DNA from: Acidobacteriota bacterium
GTDB lineage: Bacteria; Pseudomonadota; Alphaproteobacteria; Caulobacterales; Hyphomonadaceae
Direction of reading: 5' to 3'
NCBI GenBank assembly: GCA_016712445.1
Contig: JADJRB010000010.1
Span: 1-64,000, forward strand
Length of the DNA: 64,000 nucleotides
The translations under genes and the position numbers were made by a program. How positions within the stretch are numbered: the first letter of the stretch is position 1; each line of letters opens with the position of its first letter. Below, piece after piece: positions 45,071 through 54,108 of this stretch. Below the pieces are notes generated by a model. That model was not told the DNA's origin and did no database searches. It saw only the letters and a list, made by a program, of their open reading frames with translations.

Positions 45071-45450
45071 GCGAAGCCCTTCCGGGTGAGCCACAGGCCG
45101 AGGCCGAGCGCCGCGACGCCGAGGAGGACCGACAGGCCCACATAGGCGAGCGCCTTGGCGGTTTCGCCGGTGCGGATGAGGTTCATGGTCTCCAGCGAGA
45201 AGGCGGAAAAGGTGGTGAAGCCGCCGAGGAGGCCGGTGGCGAGGAAGAGGCGCGTGCCTTGCCCGGCGCCTTCGGCCTTGAGGGCGAGCCAGCCGACGAG
45301 GAGGCCCATGGCGAAGCTGCCGAGGATGTTCACGGTGAACGTGCCCCACGGCCAGCCGGCCGGGAGGTGGCGCAGGGTGAGGAGGCCGACGCCGTGGCGC
45401 AGGCCTGCGCCGAGGGCGCCGCCAGCTGCGACTAGGAGAAAGTGGTTCAT
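45067..45450 (-). CDS. crcB: Fluoride channel CrcB/Fluc
   Basis: Fluc channels expel fluoride as dual-topology dimers. The 127-aa protein begins GGALGAGLRHGVGLL, has four membrane helices, the WGTFTVNILGSFAMGLL motif (pore Asn) and the GLLGGFTTFSAFSLETMNLI Phe-box/Na-site region. All hallmark residues are present. No fluoride riboswitch is evident in the short leader. It overlaps the downstream gene by 4 bases, starting a coupled three-gene operon. Confidence 0.95.
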   Translation of the reverse strand: MNHFLLVAAGGALGAGLRHGVGLLTLRHLPAGWPWGTFTVNILGSFAMGLLVGWLALKAEGAGQGTRLFLATGLLGGFTTFSAFSLETMNLIRTGETAKALAYVGLSVLLGVAALGLGLWLTRKGFA

Positions 45451-45556
45451 GGGGCGCCGTTTACACGGGGGGGCGCCCGCGCGCCAGTGCGCAATGCGGG
45501 GCCTTGCTTAACGCCGCGATCAAACGCAAATTCCGCCCGTCCGGCCACCGCGCCTC

Positions 45557-45630
45557 GCGGGTGTAGCTCAATGGTAGAGCAGCAGCTTCCCAAGCTGACG
45601 ACGGGGGTTCGATTCCCCTCACCCGCTCCA
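45557..45630 (+). tRNA. tRNA-Gly (anticodon CCC)
   Basis: The acceptor GCGGGTG pairs with CACCCGC; D-arm GCTC-AATGGTA-GAGC; anticodon loop TTCCCAA gives CCC; T-arm GGGGGTTCGATTCCCCT; discriminator T and encoded CCA. The top pair of the anticodon stem is a G-A mismatch in this reading. It is 74 nt long. Confidence 0.95.
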
Positions 45631-45773
45631 GGTGCCTGCGAATTGGGTTCGCAGGCGCGCTGAATCCCGGAAATCAGGCAGCTTCCTGAAATTCGCCTCA
45701 CACGGCAGGTGGCGGCGGAACATTCGCGCGGGTGGGCCGTTTGGCTTTCGTTATCCAACGAAAAGACTGCGCC

Positions 45774-48050
45774 ATGCCTGCAACGCCCCTCCCCGTGCGG
45801 CCGAACCTGGCCTTGATCGAGTATGCGCCGTCGGCGCAGTCCGCGCCGCCGCGCGAGACGCTTGAAAACATGCGCGTCGCGCTGGTGGGCGGGTATGCGC
45901 CGCGCCGGTGCGGGATCGCGACGTTCACGACCGACATCGCGCAGACGCTGAAGACCTACCGGCCGGGGCTCGGTCTCGACATCTATGTGATCGACGATCC
46001 GGCGCAATCGATGCGCTATGAGGGCGCCGCGTGCGTGATCCGGGCGGATGAGGCGGCCTCCTACCGCGCGGCGGCAGAGCAGCTGAACGAGAGCGGCGTC
46101 GACGCGGTGTGGCTGCAGCACGAGTTCGGCATCTTCGGCGGCGAGTGCGGCGAGATGGTGTGCGACTTCGCCGACCAGATCGCCGCGCCGGTGGTGATCA
46201 CCTTTCATACCGTACTCGCCGAGCCCTCGGCGGTTCAGCGCCGCATCATGCTCCACCTGATCGCGCGGGCGTCGCGGATCATGGTGATGTCACACCATTC
46301 GCGCGAGATCCTCGGGCGCGTCTATGGCGCGCGGGAAGCGGTGGTCGACGTGATCGAGCACGGCGCGCCGGACCGGCCTTTCGGGCGGCAGGCGGCGTTC
46401 AAGCGGCGCCTCGGCATGGAGGGGCGCAGGGTGCTGATGACGTTCGGCCTGCTGGGCCCCGGCAAGGGGCTGGAGCATGCGATCGAGGCGATGCCGGACA
46501 TCGTGCGCGCGCATCCCGATGTGATCTATCGCATCGTTGGCGCGACACATCCGAACCTGGTTGCGCATGAAGGCGAGGCCTACCGCGAAGGGCTGATGGC
46601 GCGGGCGCGCGCGCTTGGCGTGGAAGAGCATATCGTCTGGGACAACCGCTTTCTCGACCTGCCGGACCTCCTCGACCAGCTGGAAGCCTGCGACATTTAC
46701 CTGACGCCCTACCCCAACCTGCAACAGTCGACCTCGGGCACGCTGAGCTACGCGGTGGCGCTGGGCAAGGCGGTGGTGTCGACGCCGTATGTCCACGCGA
46801 AGGAATTGCTGGCGGACGGCACGGGCATTCTGATTGCGCCGGGCTCTGCCGAGGCGGTGAGCGAGGCGGTCAACGGCCTGCTGGCGCCGGGCGCGGCGCT
46901 GACGGCGCTGCAGACGCGGGCCTACCAGCGCGGGCGTGCGACGTTGTGGTCGCGTTTTGCGGATGCCTCGGCCACGATGCTGACGCGGACGGTGAAGCGC
47001 CCGCCGCCGGTGCGCCGGCCGCTGCGCGCGCCGGCGATGGAGGCGGTGTTCGCGATGAGCGACGACACCGGCATGCTGCAGCACGCGGTGGGCGTCATTC
47101 CTGACCGCGACCATGGATACTGCGTCGACGACAATGCCCGCGCGCTCATGCTGATGGCAGCGGCGTCGCGCCACGATGCCCTAGCCGCGCATCACCAAAG
47201 AACCTTTGCGGCGTTCGTTCAGGCGGCGTGGAATGACGATGTCGGACGTTTCCGCAATTTCATGTCTTATGGGCGTGAGTGGATGGAGGCCGAGGGGTCG
47301 GAAGATTCCAACGGCCGCGCCTTGTGGGCCCTCGGGCGCACGGCGCGGATAAGCCAGACGCCGGAGCTGCGCGACTGGGCTACAGCGCTGTTCGACCGGG
47401 CGGCGGGTCCGCTCGCCAGCCTGCACAGCCCGAGGGCGCAGGCCTTCGCCCTGCTCGGCGCGTGCGACCTGCTGGCGGCGCAGCCGGACCACCGGGCAGC
47501 GCGCCATCTTGTCGAGCGCGGCGCGGCAACGCTGGACGGCCTGCTGGCGTGCGCTCCGCGGGACTGGAAATGGTTCGAAAATGTGCTCGCGTACGACAAT
47601 GCGCGCCTCAGCCAGGCGATGATCGAGGCGGGTCTCGCGCTGGGCGACCGGGGCCTCACGGACAAGGGCCTCGATACGCTGGCCTGGCTGTTCGGGCGGC
47701 AATTGTCCGGGAGCGGATATTTCCGGCCGGTGGGGTCCGACACGTTCGGGCGCCCGCACGAGGCGCGGCCTTTCGATCAGCAGCCGCTGGAGGCGTGGGC
47801 CTCGATTGATGCGGCCGCGGCAGCGTGGCAAGCGACGGGCAATCCGTCGTGGAAGGACTATGCGCAGATCGCCTGGATGTGGTTCCTTGGCGAGAATGAC
47901 CGCGGCGCCGTGCTGGCGGATTTCGACACCGGCCGGTGCTGGGACGGGCTGACGCCGCGCGGCGTGAACCGCAACAGCGGCGCAGAGTCGATACTTGCCT
48001 TCCAGCTGGCCTATCATGCGATGGCCGAATTCAATTCCCTGTCCGAGTGA
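45774..48050 (+). CDS. GT4 glycosyltransferase with C-terminal helical domain
   Basis: From ATG 45774 the 758-aa protein has a GT-B glycosyltransferase family 4 part (GYAPRRCGIATFTTDIAQTL, HEFGIFGGECG, TFGLLGPGKGLEHAIEAMPD, and the donor-site TPYPNLQQSTSGTLSYAVAL), about residues 30-390, followed by a C-terminal (alpha/alpha)-type domain (HGYCVDDNARALMLMAAASR, then WFENVLAYDNARLSQAMIEA) resembling helical glycosidase-like domains. It is immediately followed by a GH130 gene. It probably builds or remodels a mannose-containing glycan; the acceptor is unknown. Confidence 0.88.
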   Translation: MPATPLPVRPNLALIEYAPSAQSAPPRETLENMRVALVGGYAPRRCGIATFTTDIAQTLKTYRPGLGLDIYVIDDPAQSMRYEGAACVIRADEAASYRAAAEQLNESGVDAVWLQHEFGIFGGECGEMVCDFADQIAAPVVITFHTVLAEPSAVQRRIMLHLIARASRIMVMSHHSREILGRVYGAREAVVDVIEHGAPDRPFGRQAAFKRRLGMEGRRVLMTFGLLGPGKGLEHAIEAMPDIVRAHPDVIYRIVGATHPNLVAHEGEAYREGLMARARALGVEEHIVWDNRFLDLPDLLDQLEACDIYLTPYPNLQQSTSGTLSYAVALGKAVVSTPYVHAKELLADGTGILIAPGSAEAVSEAVNGLLAPGAALTALQTRAYQRGRATLWSRFADASATMLTRTVKRPPPVRRPLRAPAMEAVFAMSDDTGMLQHAVGVIPDRDHGYCVDDNARALMLMAAASRHDALAAHHQRTFAAFVQAAWNDDVGRFRNFMSYGREWMEAEGSEDSNGRALWALGRTARISQTPELRDWATALFDRAAGPLASLHSPRAQAFALLGACDLLAAQPDHRAARHLVERGAATLDGLLACAPRDWKWFENVLAYDNARLSQAMIEAGLALGDRGLTDKGLDTLAWLFGRQLSGSGYFRPVGSDTFGRPHEARPFDQQPLEAWASIDAAAAAWQATGNPSWKDYAQIAWMWFLGENDRGAVLADFDTGRCWDGLTPRGVNRNSGAESILAFQLAYHAMAEFNSLSE

Positions 48051-48069
48051 CGCCGCTCCGGAGATTTTC

Positions 48070-49380
48070 TTGAGATCCAACAAGGTCCTGCATCCTAACC
48101 CGATCAGGATATTCGACACCCGACTGAAGGCCGACCCGTCACGGGTCGTGCTTCGTCCGTTTCACCTCGGCTGGCAGGCGCACAATGCGCCGGGCGGCCG
48201 TGCGCTGAAGCTTGTGGAGGACGTGGCGGCGCTGTCGCCCGAACAGACGCGGCTGGAGTACGGGCGCGTGCTGCGCGACTTCAAGGAACGCCACTGGCAG
48301 ACGGAGAAGATGTTTGCCGACCGGTTCCTGGAAGTGCAGGCCTCGCTCGGGCTGAAGGCGGGCGATTATTCCGATACGAAGCGCAAGCTGATCGGCGCGT
48401 ATTTCTGCCACGAGTACACGTATGCGGCGGCGGCGCTGATGAACCCCTCAATTGTTCCGCACCCGGACCAGTCCAGCATGGGCGACGGGCATTGCCGGTT
48501 CGTGATGAGCCTGCGCGCCGTGGGCGAAGGGCATATCAGCTCGATTGCGTTCCGGGAGGGCATCGCCAATCCGGATGGCAGCTTCTCGCTCTGGCCGCAG
48601 GGGCCGTTCGCGACCTCGGCGGAGCTCGACGATGCGACGCTGACGGACGAGATCGACGGCGTCAGCGTTCACCGGCACAGCGACAGCAGCCTTTCGAACA
48701 CCGTGATCTTCCCGATCACCGAGCAACAGCGCAACGGGCTGGAAGACCTGCGGCTGGTGCGCCTTGACCATGGCGGGGGCGACTATGAATGGGTTGGCAC
48801 GTACACGGCCTATTCCGGATCGTCGATCCGCTCCGAACTGTTGCGCACGCGTGATTTCTGCTCGTTCGACCTTGAGCCCATCCGCGGCGAGGCCGGACGC
48901 AACAAAGGCATGGCGCTGTTCCCCGAGCGGGTGAACGGGCTCTACACGATGATCGGCCGGCAGGACGGCAAGAACCTCTACCTGTTGCAATCCGAAGACT
49001 TGTCGGAATGGGACCGCGAGGGCGTGCTGCTGATGGAGCCGAAATATCCCTGGGAGTTCATCCAGATCGGCAATTGCGGCAGCCCCATCCGCACATCCGA
49101 GGGATGGCTGATGCTGACGCACGGTGTGGGCGCGATGCGCAAGTATGCGCTCGGCTGCGCGCTGCTGGACCTTGATGATCCCTCGAAGGTGATCGCACGT
49201 TCACGCGAGCCGATCCTGACGGCGGAACATGCCGACCGGTCAGGCTATGTGCCGAACGTCGTCTATACCTGCGGGGCGCTGCATTGCGGCGACCACCTGC
49301 TGATCCCGTACGGCATTTCCGACAGCGCGATCGGCTTTGCCACGGCGCGGATCGATGACCTTCTGCGCATGATGCGCTGA
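48070..49380 (+). CDS. GH130 family glycosidase/phosphorylase
   Basis: GH130 enzymes are beta-mannoside phosphorylases or hydrolases with a five-bladed propeller. TTG 48070 is chosen because GGAG lies 6 bases upstream, giving 436 aa. Features include LRPFHLGWQAHNAPGGRALK, HCRFVMSLRAVGEGHISSIA, FREGIANPDGSFSL, GLEDLRLVRLDHGGGDYEWV (catalytic Asp region) and GNCGSPIRTSEGWLMLTHGV. It starts 20 bp after the GT4 gene and the pair is likely co-transcribed. The phosphorolytic or hydrolytic choice is not decided. Confidence 0.9.
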   Translation: MRSNKVLHPNPIRIFDTRLKADPSRVVLRPFHLGWQAHNAPGGRALKLVEDVAALSPEQTRLEYGRVLRDFKERHWQTEKMFADRFLEVQASLGLKAGDYSDTKRKLIGAYFCHEYTYAAAALMNPSIVPHPDQSSMGDGHCRFVMSLRAVGEGHISSIAFREGIANPDGSFSLWPQGPFATSAELDDATLTDEIDGVSVHRHSDSSLSNTVIFPITEQQRNGLEDLRLVRLDHGGGDYEWVGTYTAYSGSSIRSELLRTRDFCSFDLEPIRGEAGRNKGMALFPERVNGLYTMIGRQDGKNLYLLQSEDLSEWDREGVLLMEPKYPWEFIQIGNCGSPIRTSEGWLMLTHGVGAMRKYALGCALLDLDDPSKVIARSREPILTAEHADRSGYVPNVVYTCGALHCGDHLLIPYGISDSAIGFATARIDDLLRMMR

Positions 49381-49383
49381 GGT

Positions 49384-50316
49384 TCAGCCGTCGCAGTGGC
49401 CGGTCTTCACGGCGTGGCGCGCGAGGGTGACGGCGCCGATCATGCCGGCATCATCGCCGAGCGCGGGCCGTTGGATCAGGCTCTCGATGTCGCCGTCCGA
49501 GAGGTCGAGATAGCCGTTCATCAGGCGCGCGAAGGCCGCACGCACTTTTGGCATCAGGCCATCCGCGAGCATCACGCCGCCGCCGAGCAGGATGCGGTCC
49601 GGCCGCGCGGTCAGGGTGAGCGAGACGCAGGCCTGCGCGAGGTAGAAGGCTTCGATGTCCCAGGCCGGATGGTCCTTGGGAAGAAGTGCGGGATCGCCCC
49701 AGCGCCGGCTGAGTGCGCCGGCGCTGGCGAGGCCTTCAAGGCAGGCGCCGTGGAAGCTGCAGGTGCCCGGAAAGTCGAGATCGTCCGGATGGCGTTCGAC
49801 GCGGATATGGCCGAACTCCGGATGGGCCGGGCGGCCGAGGAAGCCACCCGGCGTGTGGATGGCGCCGCCGATGCCGGTGCCGATGGTGACGTAAGCCGCG
49901 CAGTGGGCGCCCCGGGCGGCGCCGAGTTCCATCTCGGCCTTGAGCGCGCCGTTGACGTCCGTATCCAGAACAACCGGCACGCCGAGCGCGGCGAAGAAGC
50001 GCTGGGTGAGGCGGGTGCCAGACCAGCCGGGCTTGGGTGTCGCGAGCAGCGTGCCATAGTCTGGCGAGGATGCGTCGACGACCACCGGGCCGAAGCTGGC
50101 GATGCCGAGGCAGGCGAGCCTGCCCTCGCGCGCCTGCATCGCTTCGCGGAAGAAGCCGAGGCAGCGGCCGATGGTTTCCTCGGGCGAGGTGACCGGTACG
50201 CGGGTGGAGGCGAGGATATGGCCAGACGGCTCGGCCAGGCCGCACTTGAACGTGGTGCCGCCGGCATCGATGCCGCCAAGCAAGCCGGGCGCGGAAGGCG
50301 GAGGCGATGCGGACAT
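49384..50316 (-). CDS. ROK-family sugar kinase
   Basis: The 310-aa protein has the ROK layout: LLGGIDAGGTTFKCGLAEPS (ATP site), DTDVNGALKAEMELGAARGA, YVTIGTGIGGAIHTPGGFLG, the zinc-type HxC motif in HPEFGHIRVER and CSFHGACLEGLASAGALSRR. Such proteins phosphorylate fructose, glucose or mannose; fructokinase or mannokinase fits the neighbours. It is convergent with GH130, 3 bp apart. No DNA-binding HTH is present, so it is a kinase and not a NagC-type repressor. Confidence 0.93.
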   Translation of the reverse strand: MSASPPPSAPGLLGGIDAGGTTFKCGLAEPSGHILASTRVPVTSPEETIGRCLGFFREAMQAREGRLACLGIASFGPVVVDASSPDYGTLLATPKPGWSGTRLTQRFFAALGVPVVLDTDVNGALKAEMELGAARGAHCAAYVTIGTGIGGAIHTPGGFLGRPAHPEFGHIRVERHPDDLDFPGTCSFHGACLEGLASAGALSRRWGDPALLPKDHPAWDIEAFYLAQACVSLTLTARPDRILLGGGVMLADGLMPKVRAAFARLMNGYLDLSDGDIESLIQRPALGDDAGMIGAVTLARHAVKTGHCDG

Positions 50317-50429
50317 GGTTAGCGGTTCCTTGCCTGACCGGCGCGCGCAGCGGCGCGGCGCATTCGCGAGACCCTTTCATGCGCCGCTTGCGGAAAGTTT
50401 ACGCAATTGCGTGCAAATGTGGCGATATC

Positions 50430-51185
50430 TCAACCCGGCCCGATATAGCCGAGTGTGGTGGCCAGCCGGATGGTCTGCGAGCGGCCGGAGACGCCGAGCT
50501 TGCGGCTGGCATTGGTCAGGTGGAAGCGGATCGTCGGCACCGACACTTTCATGATGGTGGCGATCTCGCTGTCGGTCTTGCCGGCAGCGGCCCATTTCAG
50601 GCACTGGATTTCGCGGCGCGTGAACTCGACTGCCTCGCCCGGCGCGGGCGGCTGGCGGGCATCGCGGTAGGCCGACAGGAATTTCAGCGACAGCAGGAAC
50701 ATTTGCTCGGCGCGTTCGCGGAAGACTGCCGACACGTCGACCTGCGCATCGCCGGTTGCCCACACGACCGCGCCGATGGCGCCGAGCGGCGAATGGATCG
50801 GACAGGTGATGGCCGCCGCAATGCCGTGACGCTCGTAGGCGGTTGGGTCGATGTGGGCGTTGACCTCTTCCAATGCGCTGACCTTGCGCCAGCTGTGCAT
50901 GCGCCCGCCCTGAAAAAAGAACGGCTCGCCGCAGACGCGCACGACGCTGATCAGGCTGGCGCGCAAGGCGAAGGAGCGGTCTTTCCAGTAGTCGAAGTTC
51001 GGGTTGAGCCAGCGGAACACCGTTTCGGCGAGCGGGCGGCCGTCGGCGCCGGTCATCGGGGCGGGATCGCTGATGTCGGCGCTGACGGCGACGTAGGGCA
51101 AGCCGATGTCGCGGCCGATCCGGTCGATCTGCCGGGCGAGGTCCATCACCTCGTTCATCTCACGGGGAGGCAATTCTGCCATCAT
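50430..51185 (-). CDS. LuxR-family regulator with autoinducer-type domain
   Basis: The 251-aa protein has an N-terminal autoinducer-binding-like domain (HGIAAAITCPIHSPLGAIGA is the typical late part) and a C-terminal LuxR HTH (FTRREIQCLKWAAAGKTDSE, IATIMKVSVPTIRFHLTNAS, RKLGVSGRSQTIRLATTLGY). No luxI-type synthase is nearby, so it is an orphan (solo). It is divergent from the acyl-CoA dehydrogenase gene, a possible target. Confidence 0.92.
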   Translation of the reverse strand: MMAELPPREMNEVMDLARQIDRIGRDIGLPYVAVSADISDPAPMTGADGRPLAETVFRWLNPNFDYWKDRSFALRASLISVVRVCGEPFFFQGGRMHSWRKVSALEEVNAHIDPTAYERHGIAAAITCPIHSPLGAIGAVVWATGDAQVDVSAVFRERAEQMFLLSLKFLSAYRDARQPPAPGEAVEFTRREIQCLKWAAAGKTDSEIATIMKVSVPTIRFHLTNASRKLGVSGRSQTIRLATTLGYIGPG

Positions 51186-51282
51186 GTGAATTGGCGAGCC
51201 CTATCAATTCTGTCAGCTTGCAGATGGGAATGCGGCTCGGCTTGTTGAAGCCACAAAAGACTGCACGGGGAGAAACCAGACC

Positions 51283-52464
51283 ATGAACCTAGACCTGTCG
51301 CCGGGTGATATTGAGTTTCGCGACGAAGTGCGAGCTTTCCTCAGGGAGAACCTGACGCCGGAACTTGCGGCTGCCGGAAAACTGGCCACCAGCGTGTTCA
51401 TCGAGCCGGAATACACAATCCCCTGGCAGCGGATCCTGCACAGGAAAGGCTGGGTCGCCCCGCATTGGCCGAAGGAATATGGCGGCACCGGCTGGGACGA
51501 GATGAAGCGCTACATCTGGGCCTCAGAGTGCGCGCTGGCAGGCGCGCCCGGCGTCGCCCCGATGGGCCTCGGCATGGTCGGGCCGTGCATCATCGGTTAC
51601 GGCACCCCGCAGCAGAAGGCGTACTACCTGCCCCGGCTGCTCGCGGGCGAAGATTACTGGTGCCAGGGCTACTCGGAGCCGGGCTCGGGCTCTGACCTTG
51701 CCTCCCTGCAATTGCGCGCGGTGAGCGACGGCGATGATTATGTGCTGAACGGGACGAAGATCTGGACCACGCACGCGCACCACGCCAACAAGATGTTCTG
51801 CCTGGTGCGCACCGATCCGGAGGCGAAGCCGCAGCTGGGCATCACCTTCCTGCTGCTGGACATGAAGACGCCGGGTATCAAGGTCGACCCGATCATCTCG
51901 CTCGCGGGCGAGCATGAGCTGAACCAGGTGTTCTTCGACGATGTGCGCGTGCCCAAGAGCGGCCGGCTCGGCAAGGAGAATGACGGCTGGACGGTCGCCA
52001 AGTACCTGCTGGAGTTCGAGCGCGGCGGCGGATCGTCGGCCGGGCTGGAAGCGGGCATCGAACGGCTGCAGCGTTTCGTATTCTCCAATCCGGACTCGGA
52101 TGCGGCGCTGATCCGGCGCGTCGGCGAACTGGCGATGAAGGTGGCCGCGATCAAGACGACCGAGCAGCGGGTGCTGGCGGAACTTACGGGCGGGCAGCCG
52201 CCGGGACCGGCCGCCTCGATGCTGAAAGTGCAGCGCACCGAGCTGATGCAGGCGATCGATACGGTCGGCATCGAGGCGCTGGGCGAACACGCCGGCGTCT
52301 ACCAGCCGGCCGCCTGGCAACCGGGCGCGAACGAGGACGTGATCGGCCCCGGCGAACTGGTGATCGGCATGGCACGCTACCTGAACAACCGGGCCGGCTC
52401 GATCTATGGCGGCTCGAACGAGGTTCAGCGCAACATCATGGCGAAGGCTGTTCTGGGGCTCTGA
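51283..52464 (+). CDS. Acyl-CoA dehydrogenase
   Basis: The 393-aa flavoenzyme has an N-terminal helical part (SPGDIEFRDEVRAFLRENLT), the FAD/substrate signature WCQGYSEPGSGSDLASLQLR near residue 130, GTKIWTTHAHHANKMFCLVR and the C-terminal NRAGSIYGGSNEVQRNIMAK block. The form resembles PimC-type large-subunit acyl-CoA dehydrogenases, which often act on bulky or branched acyl-CoA. GGGGAG precedes the ATG. It lies between LuxR and AraC regulators. Confidence 0.94.
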   Translation: MNLDLSPGDIEFRDEVRAFLRENLTPELAAAGKLATSVFIEPEYTIPWQRILHRKGWVAPHWPKEYGGTGWDEMKRYIWASECALAGAPGVAPMGLGMVGPCIIGYGTPQQKAYYLPRLLAGEDYWCQGYSEPGSGSDLASLQLRAVSDGDDYVLNGTKIWTTHAHHANKMFCLVRTDPEAKPQLGITFLLLDMKTPGIKVDPIISLAGEHELNQVFFDDVRVPKSGRLGKENDGWTVAKYLLEFERGGGSSAGLEAGIERLQRFVFSNPDSDAALIRRVGELAMKVAAIKTTEQRVLAELTGGQPPGPAASMLKVQRTELMQAIDTVGIEALGEHAGVYQPAAWQPGANEDVIGPGELVIGMARYLNNRAGSIYGGSNEVQRNIMAKAVLGL

Positions 52465-52506
52465 AGGCGCGTCGCTGGCCGGGACGACTCGGCCTATTCT
52501 CGCCCG

Positions 52507-53418
52507 ATGTTGGTCGAAGGCGACGCATCTGATTTCCGCATGACCGTGCGGCGGCGCGGGGCGATGTTCGCTGCGCCGGCAGCGGCGCTGCAGCCCTATG
52601 TATCAGGCTATCATGTCTATGCTGCGGGCGGCTGCGCCGAGGCGCCGGCAACGGACTGGTTCTTTCCGGGCTGGGCGAATGTGCGTTTCGCGGTCAATGC
52701 CGGACCCTGGCAGGTCCGGTTTGGTGATGGCGAGGCGTATGAAGTGCCGGCCTGCAGCTTGTTCGGACCATCTTCGAAGGCGATCTGCAGCACGGCGACC
52801 GGCGGCGTGCTGTTCGGCGCAGGCCTGACGCCGCTCGGGTTTGCGAGCCTGCTGCGCAGACCGGCGCAGGCGGTCGCAGATCGGGTCGTGGACCTGCATT
52901 CCGACTGGCCGGACGCGGCCTTGCTGCACCAGAAGCTCGAACGCGCCGAAAGCCTGGAGGCGGTCAAGGCGGCGCTCGACGACGCATTGGCGCAGCGCTT
53001 CCGGAAGCTGCGACCGGGTGCTGAGGAGAGCATCCTGGCGCTGCACCGCCTGCTGGTGAACGATCATGGCACGAGCATTGATGAAACGGCGCAGCGACTG
53101 GGCCTTTCACTGCGCAGCCTGAACCGGCTTTCGACCGGCGCCTTCGGATTTTCGCCGAAGCTGCTGCTGCGACGCTCGCGATTCCTGAAATCGCTGATGG
53201 CGGCGCTGAGGGCACCGGAACGCGCGCTGGGGGACGTGATCGACGATGGGTATTTCGACCAGTCGCATTTCGTGCGCGATGCGCGCGACTTCCTTGGCAT
53301 GCCGCCGCAGCGGTTCCTTAAGCAGGTGACGCCGCTGATGCGCCAGTCGATGGCGGTGCGCACCAGCGTGCTGGGCGGTCCGGTACAGGCGCTGCATCTC
53401 GCCGGCGCGCCGGGCTGA
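52507..53418 (+). CDS. AraC-family transcriptional regulator
   Basis: The 303-aa protein carries an N-terminal cupin-like sensor region (LQPYVSGYHVYAAGGCAEAP, VRFAVNAGPWQVRFGDGEAY) and a C-terminal AraC HTH pair: SIDETAQRLGLSLRSLNRLS and LGDVIDDGYFDQSHFVRDAR, then DFLGMPPQRFLKQVT. The FDQSHFVRDARDFLGMPP pattern is the family signature. It follows the acyl-CoA dehydrogenase by 42 bp in the same direction and may regulate the fatty-acid genes or the TonB receptor downstream. Confidence 0.9.
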   Translation: MLVEGDASDFRMTVRRRGAMFAAPAAALQPYVSGYHVYAAGGCAEAPATDWFFPGWANVRFAVNAGPWQVRFGDGEAYEVPACSLFGPSSKAICSTATGGVLFGAGLTPLGFASLLRRPAQAVADRVVDLHSDWPDAALLHQKLERAESLEAVKAALDDALAQRFRKLRPGAEESILALHRLLVNDHGTSIDETAQRLGLSLRSLNRLSTGAFGFSPKLLLRRSRFLKSLMAALRAPERALGDVIDDGYFDQSHFVRDARDFLGMPPQRFLKQVTPLMRQSMAVRTSVLGGPVQALHLAGAPG

Positions 53419-53495
53419 CCGATCCTTACAATGCAGGATTGGCCGACTCGGGCAGCATGCTGGCGGCACAGTTGCCCGGACCCGCGGAGACCTGA

Positions 53496-53975
53496 ATGAG
53501 ATTTTCCCCTTCCCTTGCCCTTGCGGCCTTCGTTCTGGGCGCGGCATGTGGCGGGCCCGAGACGGCAGCTGGCGCCGGGCCTGCGACAGCAGCAGTCGCC
53601 GACGGCGACGAAACGGGCGGCGAAGCGGAAAGCACCGGCGAAGAAGGTGGCGGCGGCGCGGTGATCGCCGGCGAATGGCGCTGCAAGGCGCAGGACAACA
53701 TTCCGATTGGCGTGCTGAAGGTGAAACCGTCCGGCGCCTACGAGTTCACGGTCGTGAAGAACTCCGTCTGGGAGCCGAAACCGGGCGATTCCGGCAATGG
53801 CAAAGGGAAGCTGGGCGCGGATGGCGAGCTGGCGAAGCCGCTGAGCGGGCCGCTGGTAAGCGCGTACGAGATCATCGGGATTGCGCGGATCGACGATGAT
53901 TGGGGCAGCAAGATCTACCTGAACAACGATTTCGGAACCCTGCTGGTCTGTACACCCGCCAGCGAAGGCGGCTGA
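53496..53975 (+). CDS. Hypothetical lipoprotein (159 aa)
   Basis: The protein has a lipoprotein-like start (LALAAFVLGAACGGPETA), then a low-complexity Glu/Gly/Ala linker and a compact beta-rich domain (GEWRCKAQDNIPIGVLKVKP, SGAYEFTVVKNSVWEP, LNNDFGTLLVCTPASEGG) with two Cys. GGAG precedes ATG. It is not a recognised family. Confidence 0.75.
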   Translation: MRFSPSLALAAFVLGAACGGPETAAGAGPATAAVADGDETGGEAESTGEEGGGGAVIAGEWRCKAQDNIPIGVLKVKPSGAYEFTVVKNSVWEPKPGDSGNGKGKLGADGELAKPLSGPLVSAYEIIGIARIDDDWGSKIYLNNDFGTLLVCTPASEGG

Positions 53976-54108
53976 CCCCGCAAGGCGAACGACGCGGCGT
54001 CGCGGCGGACGCGGCGTCACACTTTCAGTTTCGATAGCTTGTCGCGCGGGGCGACCTCCGGACATTCTGGGACCAATCACCGAAAAAAGTGCTCTCCCGG
54101 AGGAAACC

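Noticed and set aside
45070..45349. N-terminal extension of the pseudouridine synthase to a start at 45,349
   Set aside because: The extension lies inside crcB in another frame and is Arg/His-rich; ATG 45,070 overlaps the crcB stop as ATGA.
49384..50316. NagC-type ROK repressor
   Set aside because: There is no N-terminal helix-turn-helix; the ATP site starts at residue 15, so it is a kinase.
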